NCBI RefSeq assembly: GCF_902806685.2
Contig: NC_048542.1
Location: 12,570,533 to 12,634,532 of the forward strand
Origin: Maniola hyperantus
Taxonomy: Eukaryota > Arthropoda > Insecta > Lepidoptera > Nymphalidae
Direction of reading: 5' to 3'
Length of the DNA stretch: 64,000 bases
Positions within the stretch are counted from its first letter, which is position 1. Every line of letters begins with the position of its first letter. The notes beneath the pieces were generated by a model. It worked only from the letters and a program-made list of their open reading frames with translations. It was not told the origin of the DNA and searched no databases. Below, in pieces: positions 53,595-63,620 of this stretch. Both the position numbers and the translations under genes were made by a program.

Positions 53595-56356
53595 GTCACC
53601 CCACACAAAATAGGTCGAATCAATCAATATTGTGTAGAACGGGGGCCAGTGAGACCTCAGAACACGAAAGAGTAGGTGTGGTCTATAAGATCTTGATTAA
53701 GAGTGGATGGAAACCGGGACAGAGTCTAGGGATAGGTGAAGGAGGCCTTAAGCGTTTATTGAGAGGCGGCCCCGATAATGACGAACAAAATTGCCAATTG
53801 GAAATTAGTAGCATAGGAGTCTTATTGGAAAACCAGTTTGAGAATATAGCAGAATGTAGCGAGGTAGGCATGTCGTGCGAGGCGTGTACGAAAAGACAAT
53901 TGAACGTGTATACAATGTTTCATGAACTAGATGAACAAATCGACGTAGGTATTGACTATTCTTTACCTAAATTACCAGAAGTGTGTGTGAGGTTGTACGG
54001 AAGGAGTATGAGTGCTCTTATAGATACGGGAAGCCAGATTAGTGGAATAACTAGGGAATTGTACGATTCTATTGTGAGAGAAAATAGGAAACTACCAGAA
54101 ATCGCTATTCCAGCAATCCAAATACAGGGGGCGTTCGGATCGCGGAGCGAGAGTACAAATCGGTTGGTACTAATAGAGTTTCAGTTAGGTAGCACTTTAG
54201 TTGAAGCACCTGTACTAATTATGCGACGTTTACCTAGGTCATTGATACTGGGATATGACTGGCTAGAGCGGGTGAAAGGGATAGTGAACTGTAATGATGA
54301 GCGAACATTGACTATAGAACATATGGGAGTTAGATCTTGTGTTAGATTGAATTCCGACTGCGAAATCGAAAGGCTGGGGGGAGAGACGAATGCGGCTACG
54401 ATTAACTTGATATTAAATCAAGACTCCGAGACTGTGGAACAGAGTGTAGCGAGTAGAGAATTAGAAAGTGAGGAAATTACGGAATTCCAATTGGAAAAAT
54501 CGAACTTAAGTAATGAACATAGGAAATTCTTATTACCTGTGTTAAACAAACATCGTAAAGTGTTTACGAAAGGGTTAGGCTTGACTAACAAATATGAACA
54601 TGTTATTGAGTTAGTAGACGAAACACCTTTTGTGAAGCATAGCTATCCGGTACCTTTGTCATATAGGGAACAAGTTAAAGACGAATTAAATGAATTAGAA
54701 AAGCTAGGCGTGATCAGACAGGAGGCAACACCATACTGTAGCCCTCTCACGTTCACGAAAAAACGAGATGAGTCAATAAGACTGTTATTGGACGCGCGCG
54801 AGTTAAATAAGAAAATGGTAGGAGACGCGGGGGCACCACCCCTCACGTCTGAGATCTTACAATCCTTCCATGGAGTGAACTACATCAGTTTAATTGATTT
54901 GAATAATGCTTATTTTCAAATACCTTTGCATAAGGACTCTAGGAAGTACACCGGTTTCTCATTCATGGGAAAGACATATACTTACCGTGTGTTACCTCAA
55001 GGATTAAAGACTTCTGTAGCGGGTTTTTCGAGGGCGATGGATTATATTCTAGGAGAGGTACGAGAGTTTTGCGTGAACTATCTGGATGACATAGTTATCT
55101 TCACCACAGGGGACATAAAGTTGCACTTAGAACACCTAGATCAAGTATTAGATAGGTTAGGCGCCGCAGGCTTAACCGGAAGATTGGAGAAGTGTCGGTT
55201 CTTATGTGTAGAAGTGAAGTTGTTAGGGCACATAGTGAATACTAATGGGGTACGTATGGATCCTGAACGGGTTAAAGCCATATTAGACTTCCCTATACCT
55301 CGAACTATAAAACAACTACGGGGATTTTTGGGATTAATAAATTATTTCAGAAGGTTTATCTCGAAATATAGCGAGGAAGTAAGACCACTGTGCGACCTGT
55401 TGAAACAAAATACAAAATGGTCATGGACACAGGAAATTAACGTTTGTTTTGAAAGAGTTAAGAAGTTATTTATAGACACAGTACTTCTCGTACACCCGAA
55501 TCCTAAGGGAACTTATTATTTACAAACCGATAGCAGTAACTTAGGGGTTTCAGGGTATGTTTACCAACTGAATTCAGTAGGTGAAGAACAAATATTAGGG
55601 TTTTGTAGTAAAGCATTGACAGAGACAGAACGTAAGTGGACAGTTACCGAACAAGAGCTGTGGGCGATTATTTTTAGTTTGTCTAAGTTTGAAACATATT
55701 TGAGAGGGTCAAGGTTAGTGATTAGGACTGATCATAAGAGTCTGATATTCTTGCAGACATGCAAACTATTGAGTGCTAGGATGATACGTTGGGTACACTA
55801 TATAGGACGGTTTGACTATACAGTTGAACATGTGAAAGGTAAATTAAACACTGTAGCAGATGTGTTGTCTCGACATATAAAGGGAACCACTGACGTATTA
55901 ACCAACAAGGCCACGGGGCCCGAGATGAATCTATTCAAATCATCATTAGGACGGTTAGTACGGGAGCGATGGGATGAAATAGGTAGTTATCAAAGACGTG
56001 ATAAAATCGCTAGTGAGATAATTAGACGCATGCAAATAACGGACACGTCTGAATCTAAATACTACGTGCTTAAGGGAGAGATTCTGTATAAAACAGACAT
56101 AAGAAAGGATACGTTAAGATTATATGTCCCCGAGGACTTACAAAAAGATTTGATCGTTAGCATACATGAAGAATTAGGTCATTTCGGACGATACAAAGTC
56201 TATGCACTGATGAAACGTCGGTACTATTTCTCGAATATGTCTCGTATAATAGGTCGGGTCGTAAGGTCGTGCGAGGCATGCCAAAAGTCGAAACATGTTT
56301 TAGAAACTCATACGGGGCCGATTAAATCGGTAATAGCAGAGGAAATAGGAGAATGA
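53564..56356 (+). CDS. pol: Pol: G-patch-like motif, protease, reverse transcriptase, RNase H, integrase N-terminus
   Basis: The open frame begins at 53564, overlapping gag in the -1 frame, and ends at UGA 56354-56356. Residues are numbered from the TTG at 53630. A G-patch-like motif (residues 16-46, ILIKSGWKPGQSLGIGEGG) precedes the aspartic protease (ALIDTGSQ, DTG at 132-134). Reverse transcriptase follows, with LLLDARELN near 386, SLIDLNNAYFQIPL and the catalytic YLDD at 484-487. RNase H has its acidic residues in QTDSS, EQELWAI, RTDHKSL and VADVLSRH. An HHCC integrase zinc finger begins HEELGHF at 846 and ends SCEACQK. The product would copy the RNA into DNA and integrate it. The UGA truncates it just before the integrase core, although the frame continues in 56357-57172. 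No dUTPase or env-like domain was seen. Confidence 0.93.
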   Translation, partial: ESGGGTVKKLGHPTQNRSNQSILCRTGASETSEHERVGVVYKILIKSGWKPGQSLGIGEGGLKRLLRGGPDNDEQNCQLEISSIGVLLENQFENIAECSEVGMSCEACTKRQLNVYTMFHELDEQIDVGIDYSLPKLPEVCVRLYGRSMSALIDTGSQISGITRELYDSIVRENRKLPEIAIPAIQIQGAFGSRSESTNRLVLIEFQLGSTLVEAPVLIMRRLPRSLILGYDWLERVKGIVNCNDERTLTIEHMGVRSCVRLNSDCEIERLGGETNAATINLILNQDSETVEQSVASRELESEEITEFQLEKSNLSNEHRKFLLPVLNKHRKVFTKGLGLTNKYEHVIELVDETPFVKHSYPVPLSYREQVKDELNELEKLGVIRQEATPYCSPLTFTKKRDESIRLLLDARELNKKMVGDAGAPPLTSEILQSFHGVNYISLIDLNNAYFQIPLHKDSRKYTGFSFMGKTYTYRVLPQGLKTSVAGFSRAMDYILGEVREFCVNYLDDIVIFTTGDIKLHLEHLDQVLDRLGAAGLTGRLEKCRFLCVEVKLLGHIVNTNGVRMDPERVKAILDFPIPRTIKQLRGFLGLINYFRRFISKYSEEVRPLCDLLKQNTKWSWTQEINVCFERVKKLFIDTVLLVHPNPKGTYYLQTDSSNLGVSGYVYQLNSVGEEQILGFCSKALTETERKWTVTEQELWAIIFSLSKFETYLRGSRLVIRTDHKSLIFLQTCKLLSARMIRWVHYIGRFDYTVEHVKGKLNTVADVLSRHIKGTTDVLTNKATGPEMNLFKSSLGRLVRERWDEIGSYQRRDKIASEIIRRMQITDTSESKYYVLKGEILYKTDIRKDTLRLYVPEDLQKDLIVSIHEELGHFGRYKVYALMKRRYYFSNMSRIIGRVVRSCEACQKSKHVLETHTGPIKSVIAEEIGE
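53585..53656 (+). promoter_or_regulatory. Predicted -1 ribosomal frameshift signal between gag and pol
   Basis: In the gag frame the last codons are TCA AAA AAC TAG, so A-AAA-AAC forms the canonical X-XXY-YYZ slippery heptamer at 53585-53591. Pol is open in the -1 frame from 53564. Downstream bases can pair as an interrupted stem: CCCC (53599-53602) with GGGG (53641-53644), ACACAA (53603-53608) with TTGTGT (53630-53635), and optionally GGTC (53594-53597) with GACC (53653-53656). The spacer to the CCCC stem is 7 bases. A-AAA-AAC is also the type used by mouse mammary tumour virus. The function is inferred. Confidence 0.75.
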
Positions 56357-57172
56357 GTCTTTTGCGACATTTATGGACCTTTACCAGCGGGAAGGTTTGG
56401 TTTTAAATACATATTCGTCATACAAGATGCTTATAGTAAGTTGATCAGGTTATACCCACTACGCCAGGCTAGTGGGAAAGCTACATTAACCTGTGTTAAA
56501 AAGTTTCATAGGCAGGTCGCGATTAGAACATTATGCTCGGACAGAGGCGCGAACTTTACTTCGAAGGTGTTCGAGTCAGGTATCCGTCAACTAGGTATCG
56601 AATTAACACATACATCTGTTAGGAATCCGCGACCAAATTCGACGGAAAGAGTGAATAAAGAGCTAGGGAGGTTATTCAGGACGTATTGCGATAAATCACA
56701 CCGTTCGTGGGTAGATCTGCTAGTGGATATAGAAGATTGCTACAACCAGGTAGTACATACTACGACTGGATATTCACCAAATGAGTTAGTATGTGGGAAA
56801 CGGACCCAGTTATCAACTGACTTTAACGTTGAAGTAGCGACAGGGTCGGACTTGCAAGGGGAGACGTTGGATCAGATTCGACAACATGCGCGACAGAACA
56901 TAGCTAGGGCGGCCGAACGTAGAGAATTTCATTATAACAAGAACCATAAGTTAATACAGTTCGAAGTAGGCGATTTGGTGAAACTTAAGACTTTTGCAAA
57001 GTCAGATGCGGATAAAAAGCTGACAAGGAAATTTATGCGGCTATATGAAGGGCCTTACATAATAGGGGCAGTCCCGTACAATAATGTATATACATTAGTT
57101 GACGTTCATTCTGATAAGATCAGAGGTAACTACAATGCCATACACTTGTTTCGCTATTATGTAAACAACTAG
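56357..57172 (+). pseudogene. pol: Integrase core and C-terminus, cut off from pol by an in-frame UGA
   Basis: This is in the same frame as pol but separated by the UGA at 56354-56356. It encodes the DDE catalytic core: the first Asp in FCDIYGP (codon at 56366), the second in CSDRGANF (56540) and the Glu in STERVNKEL (56645), with 34 residues between the last two. A basic C-terminal region follows, with a GPY/F-like module (LYEGPYIIGAV, then YTLVD). There is no other frame damage to the final TAG. As it stands the copy would yield integrase without its catalytic core unless the stop is read through, an assembly error is involved, or another copy supplies the enzyme. Confidence 0.85.
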
Positions 57173-57435
57173 AAGGAAGGTAGCTCTAGAGTATAGAAAG
57201 GAAGCGAAGAATGTTGACGCCGCGGTCATAAAACGATTAGCTCGAAGTACCCTAACAAAAGGAAATACCCGAGTTGAATAGGTTATTGTCTTGCCTGGGA
57301 ATATGGTGGCTAGGCGTGGGAAATTTAGGATTAGCGTGTGAATATTGTAAAGGAAATAGATTTTTGAAACAACTAATGTTTGATGAAAGGACATAGAGGT
57401 TTATTACGTGTATTAAAAATCCATTTGGGGGAGCG
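57173..57435 (+). other. Spacer and polypurine tract before the 3' LTR
   Basis: About 260 bases without a convincing reading frame, so no env gene. The last 12 bases (57424-57435, TTTGGGGGAGCG) form the purine-rich primer site for plus-strand synthesis, directly abutting the TG of the LTR. Confidence 0.75.
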
Positions 57436-60334
57436 TGAGATGGTCACTCATAATAGCACCAAATTTATGAGCGTGTGATACACGAATCTATGGCGTTCTC
57501 AAAACTAAGGCAATAAATCTAAAACAAAGAAAAAAATAAAAGGCGACCATAAATTTTAAATACAGCAAAAACAAATTATCGAAGCTAGAGAGTGCGTTTG
57601 TTAATAAAACCGTCAAGAAATGCGTGATTTATTTTAAAATTTCTGGCTAAACACGGCAAAAACTAATACTAAATGGCAACCATATGTCTGGGGACAAATA
57701 ACAGGCGACAAGTATCTGCGAACTAATGTGGACAGATTTTTGGAGGTGGGGCCTGGAACGCAATTTTGTTTTCGGCCAATAGGGTAATTTTGTGCGCAAG
57801 AGGAGACCAATCAGAGAACCGTACTCCCCTGTGTGTTTTTGGTTTTCAGAGAACTGTGGGCGTGACGAAACACGACCACGGGGACCTTTAAGGAGAACTG
57901 GAAAAAGAACGGAGGACAGTCAAGGCAGGATTTCGGCTCGGGTCGGGAGTACAAATCCCAGCGCGAACCTCGCGACCTCGTCCATTCGAGATATTTTGAG
58001 CTTCCTTTGCAAAATTGGAGTGTAGATTAAAATTATAGTATAGTGTATTGTTAAAATTTGTCCTGAGAAATAAGATAAGGTTATAGAGACAGTGTGTTCG
58101 GGCCAGCGGCGGTTTAATGGTGAAGTACCCAGATTATTATATTTAGTGTAAATTTTGAAAGTAGTTCCACAACTTTTAAGCTTATAAAATTGATTAACCG
58201 GTATACCTAGAAGAAATAGATCTAGAAAATAATCTAGAAGACCAATATCATTCTAGACGTAGACTATGGTCTCAACCCTGGGCTTGGATGGAGTGGACCA
58301 CGGGTTTAACGCGTGAAAATTTCATATTATCCCTAATCACCGTATTGTGTAGGCATAGTCGCGTAAGGGGGAACTTCGCGAGTGGATTTTAATTAGAAAG
58401 AATATACCGAAGTGGTTTTAACCAGACAAGTTGTGTAACTAGGTTCAGATGTATTTAGAATAAGTACTTGTGCTAGAATATGTATATAACCGTGTGTACA
58501 GTGTGTCTTTAACTTTATTTCGTTTTAGAACTAAAATTAAGAAATTGATACTCTCTTTAATTTTTATGACATATGTGTGTAATAGATCGTAAGCAAACTG
58601 CGCGGCCACAAGGTTTTTTTTTGTTTAAATGATTCGCTTTTTTCCTTGTAAATTAGTTTGGCCTAGAAGCGAACATTTGGCGGATTTTAAATGTAACAAA
58701 CACATTTAAAATTCCGTCTAAATCACAATAACAGTTTCTTTTTTTTTCTAAAAATACTCAATTGTGAGAGTAAATAAACAACTTATTTACCAGAAATAAA
58801 AGCATTTGAGTATAAATATCATCTTTTATTTGTCACATCTTACTTTCTTTAGACATTTAATAATGGAGCTCAAATTCATTTTAGAGGTAAAACGATCGAA
58901 CTGTGTGTATTTAAAAATGCCGTAGATACATGGTTCCATGTGTCGGACTCCAATATTAAATCTCTCATATTACCTATATCACGACTCTTACTATTAAGTA
59001 AAGTTTAGGCTAGTTCCTTTTTTTTTCAGCAGTACACCGAATTCACAATATTAGCTCTTATCTAATAGTAAATAAGAAATAGAATAAAATTGACAGACTA
59101 ACGCAGTCAGATGGGACGACTCTTGCCAAAATACACATTGACTGGGTAGGCAAAATTGCACTAATAGTTTGGATAATGTGGTGTGTTTAGAGCTATCAGT
59201 TACCACGGTAATGCCATCATCATCATCATGAACAACCCTCACCGGCTCACTACTGAGCGCGGCTCCATAGAGAACTCTCAGGTTGCGGGTTTACCTCACG
59301 ATGTTTTCTCTCTACGGTGAACCAAGTGATATTTAATTAAGTTGAATACATACAACTACGAAAGGCTAAAGGTATTTGTCGAGTTCGAGCCATCGAACTT
59401 CGAGTAGATGGCAGACGTTTTAACATTTAGGATATCACGACGTATAAGCAGTATGCTGTGAAGGGGAACGAGCATCTTCGGGTAACGGGACAATGGGTAA
59501 ACAATAGAGCAGGTACAGACCTTTTTTTTTCTTGTGTCTTTTCTTTTGCACCGAACTTCGGGGCAAATGTGGCTGGCGAACTGTGTGACACACGAGGCAT
59601 TATTTTGGAAGTAATTAATTTGATACGTCCGACGTATAAAAGTCTGGTTTTCCCCAGACTAAAGGCACACGGTTGATTCTGGCGGCATCCGGCGGTGACG
59701 AATCGGGCACACACGTACATGCCATGTCTTATCCGGCTGGACTACCCGAACGATAGGTTGGCCAACCTATTACATAACTGAACAAATATATACATATATA
59801 CAAATGCCATGGTACTGAGGCTAGCTTCCGAGCTCATAAAAATAACCTTGCTCCCATACAAGGCAATTGAACGCTTCGTAGCGAAAAGGGTAGTCAGCCG
59901 AGGCCTCGATAACAATGGATAAAGGCTAGTTTCTAGCGTAGGGACTCCCCCTGCCTTAAGACTCGTCAGTCGGTTTAAAGTGATGGCCCAATCTGGCTAA
60001 ATACACATGCCAACTGATTTTCCTCACTACCAGGTCGTTCTAAACTAGCTGATCTCTCTCCTAAAGGGACATTTTGAGAAGTCAAATGACTCAAAATAGT
60101 AGAATCAAGTGGAATAAGCTTCATGAGCAAACTCGCGAAAACCTGGTAGAAGGTCAAGATGTCCATGTGTCCGCCCAACGCAATGTGCCTGGCAGATTAA
60201 ATTTGCCACACGTGAGATAACATGTTATTCCGAATGCCAACAGTGTCCCTAAGTTCAGCCTAGCTATTTTGTTAAATTTCCTCTCTATATAGCCGATCAT
60301 TGAAAGAAGCAGAGACGATCACCGTACCATCACA
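57436..60334 (+). repeat. 3' long terminal repeat (2899 bp)
   Basis: This is the second copy of the terminal repeat, the same length as the 5' copy. The only differences I found are G for A at 59850 and G for T at 60245. It is preceded by a purine-rich tract and followed by the GTCA duplication. About 0.07 percent divergence means a very recent insertion. Confidence 0.95.
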
Positions 60335-60504
60335 GTCACACACCGGTATTTCATAGAATATTGCATACTAAGCGCGCGTTTTGACGTTTGATAAAAAGTT
60401 ACTGATTTGACTAGTTGTCAAATACCGTACTTCCAATGAAACGAAAATTATTTCACACATACGTTTAACATTTTCTTGAACGAGGACTAAGTGCGAAACA
60501 GGGC

Positions 60505-60605
60505 CGTAACACTGCTTATCCCGGATTACGCGAACCTATAAACCACGCTAAGCTCCTGTCAAGACTCCATAAACAAGAACCATTCTTTCGGGTATTACAG
60601 ACAGA
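60505..60605 (+). repeat. Dispersed block shared with 46500-46640
   Basis: TTATCCCGGATTACGCGAACC, CACGCTAAGCTCCTGTCAAG and CATTCTTTCGGGTATTACAG. Confidence 0.5.
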
Positions 60606-60750
60606 CGCTTTGACGAAAATGGGCGTGAAATCTAAAGGGTGGCGTGGCTTATTTGCGAGTAATATACTTACAAAAATGTAAGCAACTACAAGACTTTAGG
60701 TCAGTGTGGTGGTGAAGCTGAAGTGGCAATGGACAGGGCATATAGTTTTA

Positions 60751-61170
60751 AAAAAACCGGCCAAGTGCGAGTCAGGCTCGCGCACCGAGGGTTACGTACT
60801 ACAGTCGTATTTTTTTTGACATTTTGCATGATAATTCAAAAACTATGATGCATAAAAATAAATAAATTAGAATGCACATCAGGTGAAGCCCTTTCATATG
60901 ATGCCCCACTTGATATAGTTATATCTTACTTCGAAAATTAAAAATACTAATAACCAGTTCAAGACCACAATTATTTTTTGTGTGATGTAACCCTAAATTC
61001 ACGGTTATCAGATTTTCCCCCTTATGTCTGCTATAAGACCGCTCTGCTACCTACCTGCCAAATTTCATGATTGTAAGTGAACGGGAAGTACCCTGTAGGC
61101 AGACAGACAGACAACAAAGTGATCTAATAAGGGTTCCGTTTTTCCTTTTGAGGTACGGAACCCTAAAAAA
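60751..61170 (-). repeat. GGTTCCGTA-family interspersed repeat, near full length
   Basis: AAAAAACCGGCCAAGTGCGA to GAGGTACGGAACCCTAAAAA. It has all blocks of the family in reverse orientation, with (GACA)n at 61100-61113. Confidence 0.8.
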
Positions 61171-61183
61171 GATACACGTTAGA

Positions 61184-61262
61184 GTTCCAAGGTGCTGGAA
61201 TGCCAACCTCACACCAAAAAGCGCAGCGTCGGAAGACTCCCCACTAGGTAGCCCTAGCTCGG
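61184..61262 (+). repeat. LINE-tail fragment
   Basis: CCAAGGTGCTGGAATGCCAACC, AAAAAGCGCAGCGTCGGAAG and ACTCCCCACTAGGTAG parallel the start of 22823-23022. Confidence 0.45.
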
Positions 61263-61279
61263 AATGTAATCTCATAATA

Positions 61280-61375
61280 TAAGCTTTTAGAGATTGTATG
61301 GGGACCAGTAGTGCCGCGACAGCACTGTTGCGGCAGCACTTCTGCGAGCAGCGTGGTTCGGAATCATACCTTAAG
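61280..61375. repeat. Half copy of the 62286-62703 MITE
   Basis: AGAGATTGTATGGGGACCAG, AGTGCCGCGACAGCACTGTT, GCGGCAGCACTTCTGCG and GTGGTTCGGAATCATACC. Confidence 0.6.
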
Positions 61376-61889
61376 GATAAAAGAATTATGTTATTTATGT
61401 ACAACTAAAGTGCCTTTTTGTTTTTATTTTAATTAAACCCGTCACTCACAAAAATGTAAAGCCAGACTTTCATTACATCCAGTACAGCGTGTAACAGATT
61501 TTTGAACACATTTTCAACAGCACTACTGAAACCTTTGATCTTTTCATAAGGTTCGTAGCATTCTAGTGACATTTCGCATCCGTCAGCATTTAAACGAATA
61601 TGAAACCTATCACAAAACACGTAAAGTTTAAAATATGCCGACCTCTAAATTTATACCGATATTTTGTATTCTGTTTATAAAATAAACCGGGATTTGGAGC
61701 GCATTACCAGTATCGTATCAGTTCACCTTATGCAACTGCTTTTAACCTACTTTAGGTGAAAGCTTACACGGGAACGTTGAGCAGACTATTTACAGCGGTA
61801 CAAAACCCCTTTCATAAAGCATTATAGGATCCAACTTGCATATTTAAGAGCACTTTTAAAGTAGTGATTATGTAACACAACTAGGTATA

Positions 61890-62030
61890 GTTCGCAACAG
61901 GTCGAGATGGCAATCAGGATGGGAACGTCCCGCACACCCGCACAGTCCCCACGCTAGCCCGGTTCGGATGACGTGTGGGTGTCCGGGGCGTCCCCCGTCT
62001 CATACCACGATTGCAACCTTTCAAAGTTTA
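61890..62030. repeat. Copy of the GACGCCCCGC repeat block
   Basis: GGTCGAGATGGCAATCAGGA, GAACGTCCCGCACACCCG, ACGCTAGCCCGGTTCGG and GGGGCGTCCCCCGTCTCAT match 22285-22400. Confidence 0.55.
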
Positions 62031-62066
62031 GGTATGTCCGGTTTTGGGATGCAAGCTATCTCTGTA

Positions 62067-62215
62067 CCAAATAGAGGATGCCCGCGATTTCATTCACGTC
62101 GGTATTTTTTTAATACCGCGGGAACTCCTGGATAAAAAGTAGCCTTTATCCGTCTGCGTGATGCGCTATTTCTGTACCTGTCAAAGTCGGTTAAACGGAT
62201 ATAAGACACTTACAA
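62067..62215 (-). repeat. Helitron-like copy, decayed
   Basis: AGAGGATGCCCGCGATTTCAT, ATACCGCGGGAACTCCTGG, ATAAAAAGTAGCCTTTATCC and AAAGTCGGTTAAACGG. Confidence 0.5.
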
Positions 62216-62285
62216 AAGTAAAACAGAGCTACTAAGATTATGATTTGTGATCTAATTGTATTGGTAAACACTATACTAAATGTAA

Positions 62286-62703
62286 AGGTATGGTTCCGAA
62301 CCATTCTGCACGCAGCAGCGCTGCCGCAACAGTGCTGTCACCAGCTGTCACAGTCCTGTCGCGGCACTACTGGTCCCCATACAATCTGTACAGGTGAGCT
62401 TATATGTCATATAAGCTTATAGAGATTGTATGGGGACCAGTAGGGCGATTGTCTAAAACCTGCATTAATCATTATTACAATCTCAATTGTTCTGATTGGC
62501 TGAATTTGTGCGATTCTTGTTGCAACAATGCATTGTGGCTAATAGTGAGCGAGCATTAACCAATCAGAGATCATTGCGATTGTGACATTGTAGCTGTCAA
62601 ACAGCCGCGGTAGGGCGACTGTAGTGCCGTGACAGGACTGTGACAGCTGGTGACACCGCTGTTGCGGCAGCAGTGCAGCGTGGTTCGGAATCATACCTTT
62701 AGG
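62286..62703. mobile_element. MITE with about 85-bp inverted repeats and a nested insert
   Basis: AAGGTATGGTTCCGAACCA and TGGTTCGGAATCATACCTT are the ends. The arms hold GCAGCGCTGCCGCAACAGTG, CACCAGCTGTCACAGTCCTG and GGCACTAC in mirror order. The interior includes 62445-62620, which matches the dispersed repeat at 38690-38885 and was probably inserted later. Confidence 0.72.
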
Positions 62704-63195
62704 TAATTATTCAAAAGAGATTTTCATTTAAATGGTACGAGTAAGACACATAATTAATTCGAATTCAATGACGGTGTACACGAGGATTAAAATTTAATCT
62801 TTCTTTATCCATTAATCCATTTAAACTTATTAATATCCATTTCACTGTTTAAGGTTTAACAGATTATCGTCGGATTAATTTTAAAACCCGATTCTCATAC
62901 AACATCAAGTTAACCTAGTAATTCTAAGGTATAACAAAGAGATGAACGTAATCCTTTGTATTTGGAGTACGGTTAAATTCATTTGTACACTAAAGGAAAC
63001 AGTGAATTGCTTCTGATTTCGCAGAACGGGAGTTAAAACGGAATTTCGACTAGTGTTTGCGAAACTTGAAGTTCTTTAATTGTATAGATATTACGTTGAA
63101 ACCACGGACTATTACTTACTGATGTCTGAGGTATGTTTTACAAGGAGTAAGTCCCTAAATAAATACCAAGTACCTAATAAAATAAGTACCTATAT

Positions 63196-63220
63196 AAATA
63201 AAATAAATAAATAATAAAAA
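63196..63220. repeat. (AAAT)n simple repeat
   Basis: AAATAAAATAAATAAATAA in A-rich sequence. Confidence 0.7.
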
Positions 63221-63334
63221 GCCATTTATTCTCGAGTTCCTTAGTTAGTTACATAGGTAGATTAGTTTTGTTAGTTAGTACATTTTACTTATTTTCCTAG
63301 ATTAGTATGGTTAGTAAGTGAACGCTTTTTTTTT

Positions 63335-63452
63335 ATGGAGCATGAGCCCCATTGCGGGTAAAGGCCTCCCCCAACCTCTTCTTCTTGCTGTCCTTGCCCA
63401 GATACAACCAGTTCTTCCCTGCAGTTTGTGTTATCTCATCAGCCCACCGTTT
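63335..63452 (-). pseudogene. LINE ORF2 C-terminus (RTE-like)
   Basis: On the minus strand the frame reads KRWADEITQTAGKNWLYLGK, DSKKKRLGEAFTRNGAHAP and a stop, followed by an A-run. The RWxDDI...GxxWLxLAxDRxxW...GEAF pattern is the end of RTE-type LINE proteins. It is 5'-truncated, the usual outcome of LINE insertion. Confidence 0.72.
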
Positions 63453-63521
63453 GATAAGTACCTAAGTAACATTGATCATTATCAAATTCTAGATGGTGTC
63501 TGCGACCACAGAATGCTTATT

Positions 63522-63612
63522 TCTTTTGTGCCGCCACTTCATCTGCGTGGATTTAGGTTTAAAAAAAATCCGTGGGAACTCTTTAATTTCTCGGGATAAA
63601 ATGTAAAAAACC
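63522..63612 (-). repeat. Helitron-like fragment
   Basis: GCCACTTCATCTGCGTGGATTT, AAAAATCCGTGGGAACTC and TTAATTTCTCGGGATAAAA. Confidence 0.5.
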
Positions 63613-63620
63613 CATGTAAG

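Larger units (their letters stand above)
49040..60334 (+). mobile_element. Ty3/gypsy-type LTR retrotransposon with 2.9-kb LTRs
   Basis: The element is 11295 bp long and flanked by GTCA at 49036-49039 and 60335-60338, a 4-bp target duplication. Both LTRs are 2899 bp, begin TG and end CA, and match except at two positions found by eye (51454/59850 and 51849/60245). The internal order is a 540-bp leader, gag, pol (protease, reverse transcriptase, RNase H, integrase) and a polypurine tract. There is no env: only 264 bases separate the end of pol from the 3' LTR. Long LTRs are known in Ulysses- and Woot-like Ty3 elements; placing this copy there is inference. It is antisense to the Beat gene. A UGA in integrase suggests this copy cannot make full integrase itself. 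Confidence 0.95.

Noticed and set aside
57173..57435. Search for an env-like gene after pol
   Set aside because: Only about 260 bases remain before the 3' LTR, with no open frame, signal peptide or membrane segment.
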